Positions 35,854 to 47,907 of a stretch of DNA of 64,000 nucleotides are shown here, one piece after another; the first letter of the stretch is position 1; each line of letters starts with the position of its first letter. The DNA comes from Glycine soja. Lineage: Eukaryota; Streptophyta; Magnoliopsida; Fabales; Fabaceae. A program made the translations under genes and the position numbers. The stretch is taken from assembly GCF_004193775.1 (NCBI RefSeq), contig NC_041007.1, forward strand, positions 27,245,323 through 27,309,322, written 5' to 3'. The notes below the pieces were generated by a model. The model was not told the DNA's origin and did not search any database. It worked only from the letters and a program-made list of their open reading frames with translations.

Positions 35854-36369
35854 CACTACTATAAAAGACTAAATAATGATGGTTGAAAATGAGATACAAA
35901 GATGATTTTGAATCATCTTTATAGTCAATGCTGTTGAAAGTCAAGACTTTCGATGACGATTCTCTAATAATCGTCTTATAAAACCATGTTCTTCTAAGAC
36001 GGTTCTTAAATAACCGTCTTAGAAAGGTGTGTCTTTCTAAGACGGTTTTTAGCGAAGAACCGTCTTAGAAGGGCACCCTTCTAAGACGATTTTAAAAGAA
36101 CCAACTTAGAATATCATATTTTAATAAAAGAATTAAAAATTCTAATAAAATTATAAAAAAGGAAAATTGTAATAAAATAGTAATTAAGATTAATAAAAAA
36201 AATTCTATATCAATTATAACACAACTGCATGAAATTTATAATTAATAAAAGTTAGAAACATCGAAACATTCTTCCTTAAAGAACTAGAAATGAAAAATGA
36301 TGGCACCATACAAGGAAACAGAACACAAGACTAATGTTGATAGGACCTAAATTAGAAACAAAAAACAAT

Positions 36370-36440
36370 GAAAAAGCCCTTCGCATAACAATTAAAACTT
36401 GTAGGATGTGAAGGCCATGTCCCATCCCTGGGTTCCTGCA
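36370..36440 (-). other. Unidentified exon-like fragment
   Basis: A minus-strand acceptor CCTTTTTGCAG is followed by GAACCCAGGGATGGGACATG, which could encode QGWDMAFTSYKF and then stop. It looks like the end of a captured gene; the source was not recognised. Confidence 0.25.
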
Positions 36441-36562
36441 AAAAGGTAAAATAAGTATTAAAATAATTTGGAGATTGAAAAGTCGATTAATAATTTAGAG
36501 ATTAAAAGAAATCACTGGAATTTTATTATAGTTAGTCTTTTCCATTAAATCCTAACAATATA

Positions 36563-37018
36563 CTCTCTCCGTTTCAAAATACATGTCCATTTTGGAGAAA
36601 TTTTTTGTTTCAAAATACATGTCCATTTGATAGTTTAAGGATGCATTTTGACTATTTTGCCCTTGCCTACTAATTAATTGGATTCTAGTTTTTTGTCCAC
36701 AATAATTAATAATGGAGGGAAGTTTTTTCAATTGAGTTTTAAAAAACTTTGATAACCGAACTATGCCAATTGAGCTTTTCAATACCGAAGCAAAAATAAT
36801 GCCATTTAGTAGTATTGGTATTGCCAGTATGTATTGGTATTGTAATTTGATTAACTTTAATTAATTTTGGTATTGGGAGTAATTATGAGGTGGGATAAAT
36901 AAATATAAAATGGAGAAAATAAAGGACAAGGGTAAAATAGGAACTTTTGTGTCAAATTAGCCTGTCCTTGGTTACCGCAATTTCTCAAAAATGGACATGT
37001 ATTTTGAAACGGAGGGAG
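36563..37018. mobile_element. Stowaway-like MITE
   Basis: The ends CTCTCTCCGTTTCAAAATAC and, on the other side, GTATTTTGAAACGGAGGGAG are inverted repeats, and TA flanks both ends. This is the CTCCCTCCGT signature of plant Stowaway (Tc1/mariner-type) elements. The TCAAAATACATGTCC block is repeated at the left end. It is nested within CACTA 2. Confidence 0.88.
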
Positions 37019-37089
37019 TATAATCTTGTCAATTTTCTAGAAGCAATATTGGTAAGAGGGAATTTTATAACAATTACAACATGAGGGCC

Positions 37090-37190
37090 AATCTTACCTG
37101 AAGAGCAATGGTCGCTCACTTAGTAATGAAGGAATTGCATTAGTCTTTATTTGCTTGGCTAAATGTGCTTGTACCTACTATTACTAAGGA
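37090..37190 (-). other. Unidentified exon-like fragment
   Basis: The minus strand reads VQAHLAKQIKTNAIPSLL and SERPLLFR, ending exactly at a GTAAGA donor and preceded by an AG. It has the look of a captured exon in CACTA 2, but the source gene was not recognised. Confidence 0.3.
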
Positions 37191-37836
37191 ATTAAATAAA
37201 CGAAACAACAATGTCATTAATTGCATCTCGAAATGCCAAACAATACATAATAGGCAAGCAAAGATGTTATTAACTCTTGGAATACTACCAAGTTGACATT
37301 CTTTTTTCCAAAGATTTTAACTCTTTGCTCCAGCTGTCTTGCAATGCCAAACTAGATTTTTTTTTTTAAAGTTAAATTTGCCACTTTCTAAAAAACCTGT
37401 GACATAGCCCACCACATGAATCGACAGTCTCAAAAAATCCTAAGTCCTAACGTGCAAGCATTAATTTTATTGCACATAAAGAGAAAAAAATTATCAAACC
37501 TTAATTTGCATGTATGACCACATTGGTACTCGTTGGCACGAGGTAGCCAACAAGGATGGCAGGCTCCATAATGACATTTATGTGATTAGACAAATAATAT
37601 TTGGTTAATAACATGAAAAGAAAAAAGATGCACGGTCAACAATTAAGCATACACTTTTTTTTAATTAATGATTATATAAATATAATAAGGATATTTATGG
37701 ATAATTTTTATTCATTCAGATTTAGCAAAATGCAAAAATAGAAACACATCAATATATACTATGAATATTTATTTTATAAAAAATATATTAATATCTTATT
37801 TCATTTCAGCCCGTTACATACATTTTCAAAAAAAGA

Positions 37837-37838
<2 letters not shown>

Positions 37839-37875
<37 letters not shown>
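37839..37875. repeat. (TA)n microsatellite
   Basis: An uninterrupted TA run of about 18 units. Confidence 0.98.
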
Positions 37876-37877
<2 letters not shown>

Positions 37878-38424
37878 TTAAAAAATTCACGGGTTTATTA
37901 TTTTAGAATGCACGACCAATCAAAATTCTTACGAGTCTCCCAACATAATCAATGGTTGGGTATCAATATATTTTAATTAGGTATTAACTTTAATTAATTA
38001 GTCTAACATGTAAAAAATAGTATAATTTTTTTTATAAACTACATTAAGAAGGTTTTAACATAGAATGAAGTTTTTAACTCCAGTAATAGACTAACCAATA
38101 ACAATTTCAACCTTCTAAATGTGGAAGAGTTCCTATCCACAACAACAAAATGTGAAATATCAAATCATTTATCATTGTGATGTTGAAAATGAGAAAACCC
38201 ATATACCTTCCTACTTCACTATTTTGAATTAAAGATTCTAGTGAATCCATTGCAAGTCCAAGTTTTATGGCCTTTTGTACTTCCTATGCACCTATCAGTC
38301 AACAATAAAAGTTACCATGCTCATATGTCAACAAATTTATTATTTGCCTTTGGTCATCTACCAAAATTGAAATTTGAAACTAAGGAAGAACACTTGTAGC
38401 AAAAATTAGGGAGCCACTCATAAT

Positions 38425-38840
38425 CCTCCACAAAACTGTAACCAGTTCCAACTGGATTGTCCTATATCATAACACCAAAGGCATTAATTGAGTGATGAAA
38501 ACCATTGTGAAAATAATTAAAATGAACTATTTTTTGAGTTACCACAAATAGCATATCTGTTTTCCTCAACCATGTGAAATTCCTTGGCTTCAAATTAGCA
38601 TCCAAAGGACCAATATCTTTAAATTTTCCAAACGTAACTCCTGAAGAGCCTTGTCCAATGCAATAAAATTTCACATAAAAAACATAGAATCTATCTCTAT
38701 TCTTAGTTAGTTAACATTATATAGCAATATTTGAACAAGACTCACAGGTCCTCCCTGCAACCAGAGAATAATTGGCCTTGGCTTGGATGGATTGTCCACT
38801 CTATAAGGATTTCTGTATAGCCACCAGAACATGTGAGCTT
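38425..38840 (-). pseudogene. Serine carboxypeptidase-like (SCPL51-type) exons captured in CACTA 2
   Basis: Three exons in order on the minus strand: 38746-38840 (AHMFWWLYRNPYRV, PRPIILWLQGGP, then a GTGAGT donor), 38543-38650 (SSGVTFGKFKDIGPLDANL, RNFTWLRKTDMLFV, GTAACT donor) and about 38425-38461 (DNPVGTGYSFVED). This follows the N-terminal half of plant SCPL51-like secreted peptidases closely, with phases preserved at the first and third exons. The catalytic serine (GESYGG) region is missing, so no enzyme could be made. It lies downstream of the S13 exons on the same strand. A further exon-like piece at 38225-38320 (QKAIKLGLAMDSLESLIQNS) is unidentified. Confidence 0.85.
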
Positions 38841-39883
38841 CTGTGATAACAAGCACAATCCAAAGTATAAGGTAATGTTAATAAATATACACCATCTATG
38901 AAGCACAAATGAGCAGGCAAAAAGAAATAAGTGCAGGAACTTTAATACATTTTAAAAAGAGCATTTATATGGGAAGAGGGGAGAGGGAAGGATTTGCTGT
39001 CCATACACTTTAATACATTTTAAAAAGAGAATTTAATCACACAGGAACTTTTTTTTACCAATGATGTCTAACTTCATTTATATCTGCAGCAACAGAAATT
39101 TATACAATTACACACAACCAGTCTGACAAAAAAACAAGATCCCTCTCTACACCGGAATGGCACAATATCAAAATTGAGAATGTTTCAGTTGAATTTACCA
39201 GAAGAATGCACACCACTTATTAAGAAGACAACTGAGAGTGCAGGTATCATACAGTCCAATATCATTTTTCACAAAAGCTCAGCCATTCAATCGTAAGACA
39301 AAAAGAAAATCACCTTTTCGTGTTCCCCCATTCTCCACCATTCCACTTATACATTAATCAACATAGTAAATAAAAGAAAAAAAAAGAAAGTTGATTTTAA
39401 TATTCCTCAGAGATCATGACATGATTGATGACTCCTCCAAATTTTCACATGATCACCCCACCCCTAACAAAAAATCCAAATTCTTGAGAACCAACCATGA
39501 CCCCACAATCCCCCATAATACTGATATGTGATATGTTTATCCAAACACCAAAAATTTCCACTTTTTGGCACACAAAAAAATCCCCAATGGCCACTCAATA
39601 CAAAAAAGTCTATAATCACACACATCCTATTCAAAATTATTTATATAAAAAATACAATTGAGGTCAAAATTACAATAATCAACACATTATTCCCTCTATA
39701 GGATCATAGAAGCTCACTTTTGAATTCATCTCAATTTTTTACATCACTCTCTACTTTTCCCATTCACATAACTTATCACATATTTTACAACTATCCAATC
39801 CAATATCCACTAACATTATACTTATTATTATTACCTAAAATTACAAAAAATTGTAAGTGAAATTGCAGAGAGAAAGCACAAAC

Positions 39884-40430
39884 CGTGAGCTTTAAGGATG
39901 TGAAGGATTTTGTTGCTAGTGATGCTCTTGACCTGAGCAATACCATGATAATCTCGAAGAATGAAACCAATTTAAAACGGGGTCAAACCCTTCTTCACAA
40001 ACTTGTAGATATTTTCTTCCTCCTAGAACAAAAAAAAAAGAATAATAGCATCACGTTACATCATTAAAAATGCAAAAAAACCATGATACAAGGAAACTGA
40101 AAAATCGTTACAAAGACAAAGGGAGAGAAAAATTACATCTTGCAAAGAGATCTTAAGCCAGCTAGGGGGTCTCTTTTTGTAGGGAAAAGCAGAAGAGGAT
40201 ATACCCTTACTGGAATCATTAATAGGAAAAATCAAATGTTAGTTTTGAATAATAATGGGAATGAAGAGAAGGAATTCAATGATAGAGATGAAACAATAAA
40301 TACAAACCCATGACTGCGCATACGACCCATGGCTGGTGGCTGTCACTCGCTTGAAGCTGCGCTTCTTCTTATTAGGATTGTGACTATGACATACACTCTT
40401 TTCTACCCAGTACTCCACCACTTTGAAACC
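39884..40430 (-). pseudogene. Cytosolic ribosomal protein S13 (uS15) 5'UTR and first three exons, captured
   Basis: Exon 1 (40308-40330) encodes MGRMRSHG from a natural ATG and ends at a GTTTGT donor. Exon 2 (40137-40209) encodes GKGISSSAFPYKKRPP and SWLKISLQD. Exon 3 (39884-40022) encodes EEENIYKFVKKGLTPF, a stop, then [16 protein letters not shown] and ILKAHG. Splice phases agree with the S13 family throughout. About 100 bp before the ATG (40331-40430) probably is the donor gene's 5'UTR or promoter. The TAA in exon 3 replaces a usual CAA (Gln). S13 is a small-subunit protein; this piece lacks the C-terminal half and is a transposon passenger. Confidence 0.9.
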
Positions 40431-40649
40431 CTTGTTCTATTTATTTATTTATAAAAGAATCGGACAATTTTTCTAAGACGATTTTTGAAAAACCGTCTTA
40501 GAATGGTAGATTCAAAGACGGTTTTAAAAAAATCGTCTTTGAAAGATTGTAGTTATTTACAAAAATGCCACTATATTTCTTTCTAAGATGGTTTTTTATC
40601 AACCGACTTAAAATCCTTGTCGTAAACACTCATTTTTCTAGTAGTGTCC

Positions 40650-40965
40650 TTAATGGTTCAAGAGATGATTTTGATAGAAACATTTATAGATATGAACTTG
40701 TCAATCAATGTGAGCTCTAATATAATAAAATTGAATTCAATTAGAATCACTAGTGATTTACAAAGACAGATTTGTGAGGCACAAGATTTTGATGAACATC
40801 TTCAAGAAAGAAAGAGATTGTTAGAACAAGGAAATGGTGAAAATATTAGAATAGAAATTGACAGAGTAATGAAGTTCAATGATAGGATTTGTGTGCCAAA
40901 TGACCCAAAAATTAAGAAAAAGATTCTAGATAAGGTCCATAAGAGAAAATCTATTTATCTATTTA
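40650..40965 (+). pseudogene. Ty3/gypsy pol remnant, right part
   Basis: Immediately after the CACTA 2 duplication the reading LMVQEMILIETFIDMNL begins. It continues through ITSDLQRQICEAQDFDEHL and FNDRICVPNDPKIKKKIL, the linker between RNase H and integrase in plant gypsy pol. Joined to the left part across one copy of TCC it gives a sensible SSLMV junction, so the CACTA inserted into an already decayed gypsy. Confidence 0.85.
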
Positions 40966-43300
40966 TAATATATAAAAACAGAGCTCCTCACTATTACGCT
41001 GTCATGCTAGCAAAAATGGAGGAAGGAGAGCATTTTCCTTTTGTGTCTATCACAATCTCACAAAACCCTATACCAGTACATTTCAATTCAATCTTACTCA
41101 CCTCCAAATTCTTCCCATGTTCACGGACATCAGCAATGGCAATAAAAGAAAGGTATACGACTTGCAATCACAAGCCTAACCCAACAAGGAGCTCAACAAA
41201 CTTCTGCATGGTCATGGAAATGCCCCAGTCTTCTACATAGTAGCAATGCGTTGATCTTAGAATAGCAGCAATGGATCAAATGCGTCTGTCTTTTGCATTC
41301 CCTTCTAAGTACCTACTCTTCATATCAAGGTTTTTCATATACAACTTTGTCCTCTACCTTGACCTCACGACAACATTTCAACTGCCTGAAAAACACATGC
41401 AAATCCTAATAGCGCACACCTCCAATCACATACGACACCCAATGAAACCTCAATCAGACGAATTTGGGATTGTGTGAGCCTTTTTGCATCAAAGCTTGAA
41501 TCGTAGGACACTCTGCCAATCACATACTGCATTGTATAGTGAGAGCCTCTCCACAATCAAGAGTTATTATTTGGATTAGGGCTAAAGCTGAGAAGATCCA
41601 TCAAGGGATGGATAGGATATTACCATTGTAAGGGATCACAATCACTCACAACATGTTGGTGGACCTCGAACAAAATTGGAGTCTTCAAAGTTTTCATCCT
41701 ACACATAGGCAAGGCTTTGGATATTGAAATTTGTTGATTTTTATTTTCACTTTTGTAATAAATTTTGGGGTTGTCATGCGTAGTTTTTGCCATTGTAAAA
41801 ATTTTTTTGCTAAGAAAGATTCAAAAGATAGATGCAAAAATATGAAAAGAGAGTAGACACTGCAATAACACAATATATTTTTTTTTTAAAAAGGAGATTA
41901 GCATAGAAGTGCGTCCAACTGATGATATTTAAACAATTTATATTTTTTTCATATGCAAATTGTTTATTGTTTTTATTTGAAAGTATTGCATTAAAAGTTA
42001 TAAATTCAAATCACATGACAATGATGACACTTACATGAAAGAGTTATAACATATTTATGGCTATATTACAATGATATATCAATCATTATTTTCTAAGGGG
42101 TACTTAACTATCACTTTATAATTTTTTTCCTTCCAATTTGTGTTGTTTCTATATCATGAATATCATGAATTACTCTCATGATTACAATTGCAACTTGACA
42201 TGCAAAATATGTAGATTAAAAAGGCGAGTGAAGATGCTTTCGAACAAAAGAGATATATATTGGGTCAATGCAACACATGCTTTGCTCTCTTGGTTAGATT
42301 TTTCTGCTACTTTCAACATTTTTTATATAATAGGTTTCACTGAAACTTATATATCATGATTTTTACTCCAGCTTATTTATTATTAAATGTTAATATGACT
42401 GTCATTTCTCCTTAGTGGGTGATTTTTAGTTGTTGTTTCTAAGTAGTAGCTAGAAGAGGAATTACGAGTGTCTCCATTTAGTATAATAAAGAACGATTAG
42501 GATAAGATGAAACACCTTTCATCTAATTATGGGGTTATTATTTTTCCACTCAGTATTGGTTGTAATGTTGGTTTTAATATTGGCTCTTTTTGTTTCATGG
42601 GCTTTGCTTTTGGTCAGATTTTGATGATATTTATGTGGGTGTCATTTACATTTCGGGGATCTGATGTTGTGAGTGTGAAATCAGCTCATGTTCTTGACCT
42701 CATCATGAGAGATCAAACATTCAAGACATTGAACAAGAACTTGATGAGGACAACAATAGCATAATCAGTGGACTTACCTGCAAATCTTTTAGTCATAGGA
42801 GTTGATCGATGTTGTGAGGTTTAGATGTGGTAGTTTGAGAAGGTATGGGTGCACACTTAAAGGAGTTTCATCTAGGTACTGGTGTGACTGTGCATCCATG
42901 TATTGAGAGGGTTATGTTGATTAGACAAAACATGGGGTACATATACTCAATAGGCGGCAGTTTTATATATGATGAGGCTTATTGGATCATGATAACGAGT
43001 TTATTATATTATTGTCACTAGCTTCCCATTCAACGTTTCACCAAACAATGGTTTTTGATCCAAATGTATAACTTGATTCCTTGCTTTTAAATTAGACTGA
43101 CCCTGATATAGATGAGAACCACACTACAAAGAAAAAAGGTTAAGAAAATTAAGCACACGAGATACGGCTAAGTAGAAATGTACAAATCAAGATGAAGATA
43201 TAAAGCTATAAAATTGAAATTATTCAAATTAACATAATAGTTTTTTAGCTATCTGCCTTAAGGAATTTTTTTGTCAAAGCCACACTGTTAAAGGACAACC
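40966..43300. other. Unassigned region
   Basis: Several short open frames are present (for example 42507-42764, 85 codons, rich in Phe and Gly) but none matches a family I know. It may contain further decayed gypsy or LTR sequence. No RNA gene was seen. Confidence 0.35.
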
Positions 43301-43329
43301 AAATCAGCAAGAATTATACCCAGATTCTA

Positions 43330-44466
43330 TACTTGGAAAATGCATATCCCCCAGTACCAGCAATACCCAAGATCAGAATAACCATCCAAACAATGCCCCC
43401 CCACCAGCCACTGAAGCAACATATTTACCTGCATATTTGTAAAATGTAATGTGTGAAATTTGGTTAATTTTTTTTTTTTTAATACTCTCAACAGTTATGC
43501 AAAGAGTATCAGCATAGATAGTTAAAAAGGGCAGAATAAAGTTTAGAAACCTTTTGGAGCCTACATATAGGATAAATAGAGATGAAATGCCAAAGTGAGC
43601 ACTATCGAGTGACAAGTGCACAGTCATGTTTTCCATGAAGAATAATCTATCAAATTTTAATGAGTGCACAAAATCTACTAATGAAGTAAGGCAGTCTTAA
43701 AAAGTGGCATACAAAAAGAATTAGAAAAGATTAAAAAAAAACCTCAACAATACACGTCATTTTCTCACGTGTAGAACAAACCATCACTACATGTGCATTC
43801 ATAACTTCCCCAGGTATTTTTGCATTGGCACTCTGGGCACTGGCACACCAATTTCTCTTTGCACTCATCCAAATCTACAACATAATCAAAATGAAAAATA
43901 TTAAGAGAAAAAACCTTGTTAGATTTGCAGAATAGCTAACTATAGGATCACATCCAAGCATTCTGAAAAGGTTTGTTAAGATAAGTAAACTTCTCTGATG
44001 TTAGCAGTAATGTTAGCAGCTTTGTCCTGCCAACAACCACCATTGTTTTGCAAACACTCATTTGTTTCCATGTCTGCAAAGAATAATCAATGGTACCTGA
44101 TTCCAATTCTTTTATCCAAAATAAGGGAAGACAACACACATTACACATTGCTAGGTGAAAGATGAGTTGCTTGTAGAAGGCACATAACTAAGGAGGTAGA
44201 TGAGATTTAAATTTTTGGTTCATCTCCTAGAATTTTTGGGAGGTAGGGGGAGAAAAGAAGAAATGGAAAAAGGACCTGGAGTTAAACAAATTGATGGCTC
44301 AGTGGTCTCTTGGAAACCTGAACAGATTGCCTTGAGTATTTCTGCTTTTGACAGCTTACCTAAAAACAGTTAAAAATAAAAATTATACAGCAGAAAAAGT
44401 TAAAAAACCATCAAGATATCCTGAAAGTTTGTCTCAGACCTCTATATTGTCTGGTGTAAAACAATT
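43330..44466 (-). pseudogene. Vacuolar sorting receptor (BP80-type) fragment
   Basis: Exons on the minus strand, in order: about 44440-44466 (RQYRG), 44276-44359 ([27 protein letters not shown]), about 43995-44073 ([20 protein letters not shown]), about 43765-43874 ([28 protein letters not shown]) and about 43330-43430 (VWMVILILGIAGTGGYAF, SKYRIW). These correspond to the luminal EGF-like repeats and the membrane segment of plant vacuolar sorting receptors, Golgi-to-vacuole cargo receptors. The N-terminal protease-associated domain, the CKDTFRGRVCEC stretch and the cytosolic YMPL tail are absent, so it is a gene fragment. Donors are weak at two exons. Confidence 0.82.
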
Positions 44467-44469
44467 TTC

Positions 44470-47190
44470 TTAATTCCCACTCAAACATTCCCTATTATTG
44501 GCCAACTGAAATTGGGTCTGGGTTGAAGAGCCATCTTTCAATGCATTAATTAGCAGCATAATCTTTTAAATATCTCATTCTTTCTCCTATCCCTTTACCT
44601 TCTTCCCCTTCCATCAAACACTTTACCACTTTTCCAATTTCCTCCTTTTTACCTATCACTTTATCACTTTAAGGTAAGTTTTGGATGATTCTGGGGTGAA
44701 CCAAGTGAGGGAATGATGCAAGTGACAATACTGTCTTAAACATTGTGTAGAAAGAGATCCTTTAAAACTCCATTCTCAACTTATACGTAAGGTAAATTTC
44801 TATATATTTAATATTTCTATTTTTTATGTCTTTTTATTTAGTTATTTTAATTCAGATATTTTTACATATTTATTTTAATTTTTTTAAATACTTCCTAATA
44901 GTTTAGAGATGTCAATTTTAAATTCAGGTAAAAACATTTTAGGTATACAGGTCACCCAGATGCATATTGGATATAATATTTTATAGGTAGGTTAACATTA
45001 AAGAATTATGTGACACGGTCGTGCTTACTTTGAGGTGAAATCTTAACCTCTTTATCTTTATATATGACATTATAAAGTTTTATAAATTATCACAATCTTC
45101 TATTCGTATTATAATTGTTGTGCTTGAGTAGTTAATTTGTATGAAAAGTTAAAGTGAAATTAAAATAGCTTGGACCTCATGATTTTTAAATTAATATAAC
45201 CTCTTAGTCATTGGAATTTAAATTCAAATATAATAGACATAAGTGTTTGGTTTTATCTAGAAGCTTGCCCAGTTCATTGCATGTGATTTCATTCTCCATG
45301 GCTTGTGTGTTTTCTTTATTCTTTTTCTATCCTCTTCTTTAATATTGACATTTTCTAAGCCAAAAACAAGACACACACACTCATGTGAAACTTGAACTAT
45401 TAGTGTTTTATATAATATTTTGGTGCCTGACCAAATCACCCCATCAAATTTACCATTATTTTCAAGAATAGTATTTTTAAGTGAATGTGATCTTTTGTTA
45501 GGCTTAATTAATGAGATTGATGAATTTGTGTCTTCGGAATGTGCCTTTGTTAAATAATCACAATGCCCTCTCTTTGAGGTACATGTTGACATTTTAAAAT
45601 ATATTATTAGTCCTTGGTTGACGGCAACAAAACATGGTACAGAAGAAAGAAAAAAGCATAAAAGTCATAAGCATAACTAAAAGGCATCAGATAAACATTT
45701 AAAGGTGTATCACCCAGAATATTAAAATATGCTAATTTTAACAAATAAAGCCATTATATATTTTTGTTAATTTATTTATCTACATATTTGTTAATATATA
45801 CACATGCTTATTATATATGTTGCTTCATGAAATTTCATTTCACCTCCTTAATTTCATAAATTATGATTATATGTCTAAATGTAGCAACATCACTTTTCCT
45901 CTTCCAAGGACATGATACAATCCTGGAATGCTTGAAAACTTGAAACTACAATCTATAAGGAAGTTTTTTTCTAACTCAACTTTATAGTTAAGCAATGTTT
46001 TTCACAATTTATGAATACATTTTAACTTAGATAAGATACGCATGCTTAATTATTCTTGCCTATAGGTAAAAAAAAAGTGTTCAAGGAGTTGATTATGAAT
46101 GTCACAATTTTTTCCGAGAGGGAGAGTAGTTATGAGAAAAATTTGATGGAACACCTCTTTCAAGTAATTAATCTCCTCTCATTTTGTAGCTATTTGATAT
46201 AGTTTAAATTATATATTTTTTATAATAATACAAATAAATTGTTTAAATATTATTTAACTATAGTGACAATTGAGCGTCAATTTTTATCTCCTATTTTCAT
46301 AGTAAGGTGATGTCTAGTATATTATATTTTGCCATGACAACTTAACCATGATTAGCATGACATTTACAAAACTTGCATAAATGCTACTTTTAAATGAATT
46401 TACAATATCATGGGTGTGCTTGCTAATATGATCTGATTTTAATATTTTGGCATATGATACTTTAGAGTGGCAGATGATCAATTGTTGGTTTGGCCTATTG
46501 GTCTTCCACTACGCTATGTCAAAGGTGAATTTATGATTATTTTGTAACTTTGTGTATAATTTAATCTGGACTCCAGCATGCACTATAATTGATTAGTGTG
46601 TAAAGGAAGTGTGTAGTAGTCACTTTGTTTATACTTAATAGTAATGCTATTATAACACTATTTCATATATGATCATGTTGTATGCAACTTAGTATCCATG
46701 CTCCTTCTCTTTTCTTTTAATTTTTGTTCTAGGGACATACATCATCTTACCTTTAATTCTAAGATTGATTTTCAACAAATTCAATATACCTTATGCCGAC
46801 TTATTTATTTATAAAATATTATATCTATACTAAAATGATCAATATTTTGTTTACAATCCATATTCTTTTCATAAATGTTCTTTTTTTTTCAAACATATTT
46901 GGCAAACATAGCACTTAAGAAATTTTACTCTTTTAATGATGATTATAAATTTAATTTTCATTTGAATGGTCATCTTAGCATAAACATGTCATTTAAATTG
47001 TCATATTAGTCAAGTTTAATTTATAATTGTTAAATTTCTCCTCTTGCCTTACAAAAGTAGTAAAAAAAAACATTAAGATTGTATGAGAATTCACAACAAA
47101 TATTGACGTGTTCTACACATTCCACTATTATGAAATAGTATGTTCATTTTTATTTTTCTTATCTAATAACAAAAAAATTATATTCTTATG
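44470..47190. other. Unassigned AT-rich region
   Basis: One open frame of 111 codons on the minus strand (45257-45592) has no recognised domain and is probably accidental. Nothing else can be supported. Confidence 0.4.
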
Positions 47191-47907
47191 GAAGTATATG
47201 TAGAAGCAAGCTTCATGATGAATCAAGATTAATTCAAAGAAGTTTTGATGATGACAAAAAGCTCAAAGATCAAGAATGAGTTCAAGATTGAATCAAGAAC
47301 ACTTCAAGGTTCAAGAGGAAATTTGATTTCAAGAATCAAGAATCAAGTTTCAAGATTCAAGCTTCCAAGAATTAAGATCAAGATTCAAGACTCAAGATTC
47401 AAGAATCAAGAGAAGACTTAATCAAGATAAGTATGAATTTTTTTTTTCAAAAACTGAATAGCACATAGATTTTTCTCAAAACTTGTTTACCAAAGAGTCT
47501 TTACTCTCTGGTAATCGATTACCAAATTGTTGTAATCGATTACCAGTAGCAAAATGTTTTTGAAAAAGTTTTCAACTGAATTTACAACGCTTCAATTGAT
47601 TTCAAAAGGCTGTAATCGATTACAATGTTTTGGTAATCGATTACCAGTGTGCTTGAACGTTGAAATTCAAATTCAAATGTGAAGAGTCACATTCTTTCAC
47701 AAAAAAAGCTTTGTGTAATCGATTACACTGATTTGGTAATCACTTAATCGATTACCAGTGATAGTTTCTGAACAAATCAAAAGATGTAACTCTTCAAATA
47801 GTTTTTGACTTTTTCAAATTGGTTTTAAGTTTTTCTAAAAGTCATAACTCTTCTAATGGTTCTCTTGACCAGATATGAAGAGTCTATAAAAGCAAGACTT
47901 TGTTTTG

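Larger units (their letters stand above)
35854..40646 (-). mobile_element. CACTA element 2, complete, carrying captured exons (Pack-CACTA)
   Basis: The left terminus CACTACTATAAAAG and right terminus TTTTTCTAGTAGTG are near-perfect inverted ends, and a 3-bp duplication TCC flanks them (35851-35853, 40647-40649), as expected for CACTA. Subterminal repeats TTCTAAGACGGTT / AACCGTCTTAGAA lie at 35985-36110 and 40470-40620. No transposase is recognised. Instead the minus strand carries exons of ribosomal protein S13 and of a serine carboxypeptidase, with introns. A Stowaway MITE (36563-37018) is nested. It is non-autonomous and was inserted into a gypsy pol remnant. Confidence 0.94.

Noticed and set aside
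40950..41000. TC...TATATAAAAACAGAG as a Helitron 5' end
   Set aside because: It resembles a Helitron start only loosely; no CTRR end with hairpin was found and the helicase remnant lies on the other side of CACTA 2 in the opposite sense.
43122..43140. CACTACAAAGAAAAAAGG as a CACTA terminus next to the VSR fragment
   Set aside because: No subterminal repeats follow and no complementary end was found to the right.
45257..45592. 111-codon minus-strand open frame
   Set aside because: No domain, no splice or context support in AT-rich DNA.
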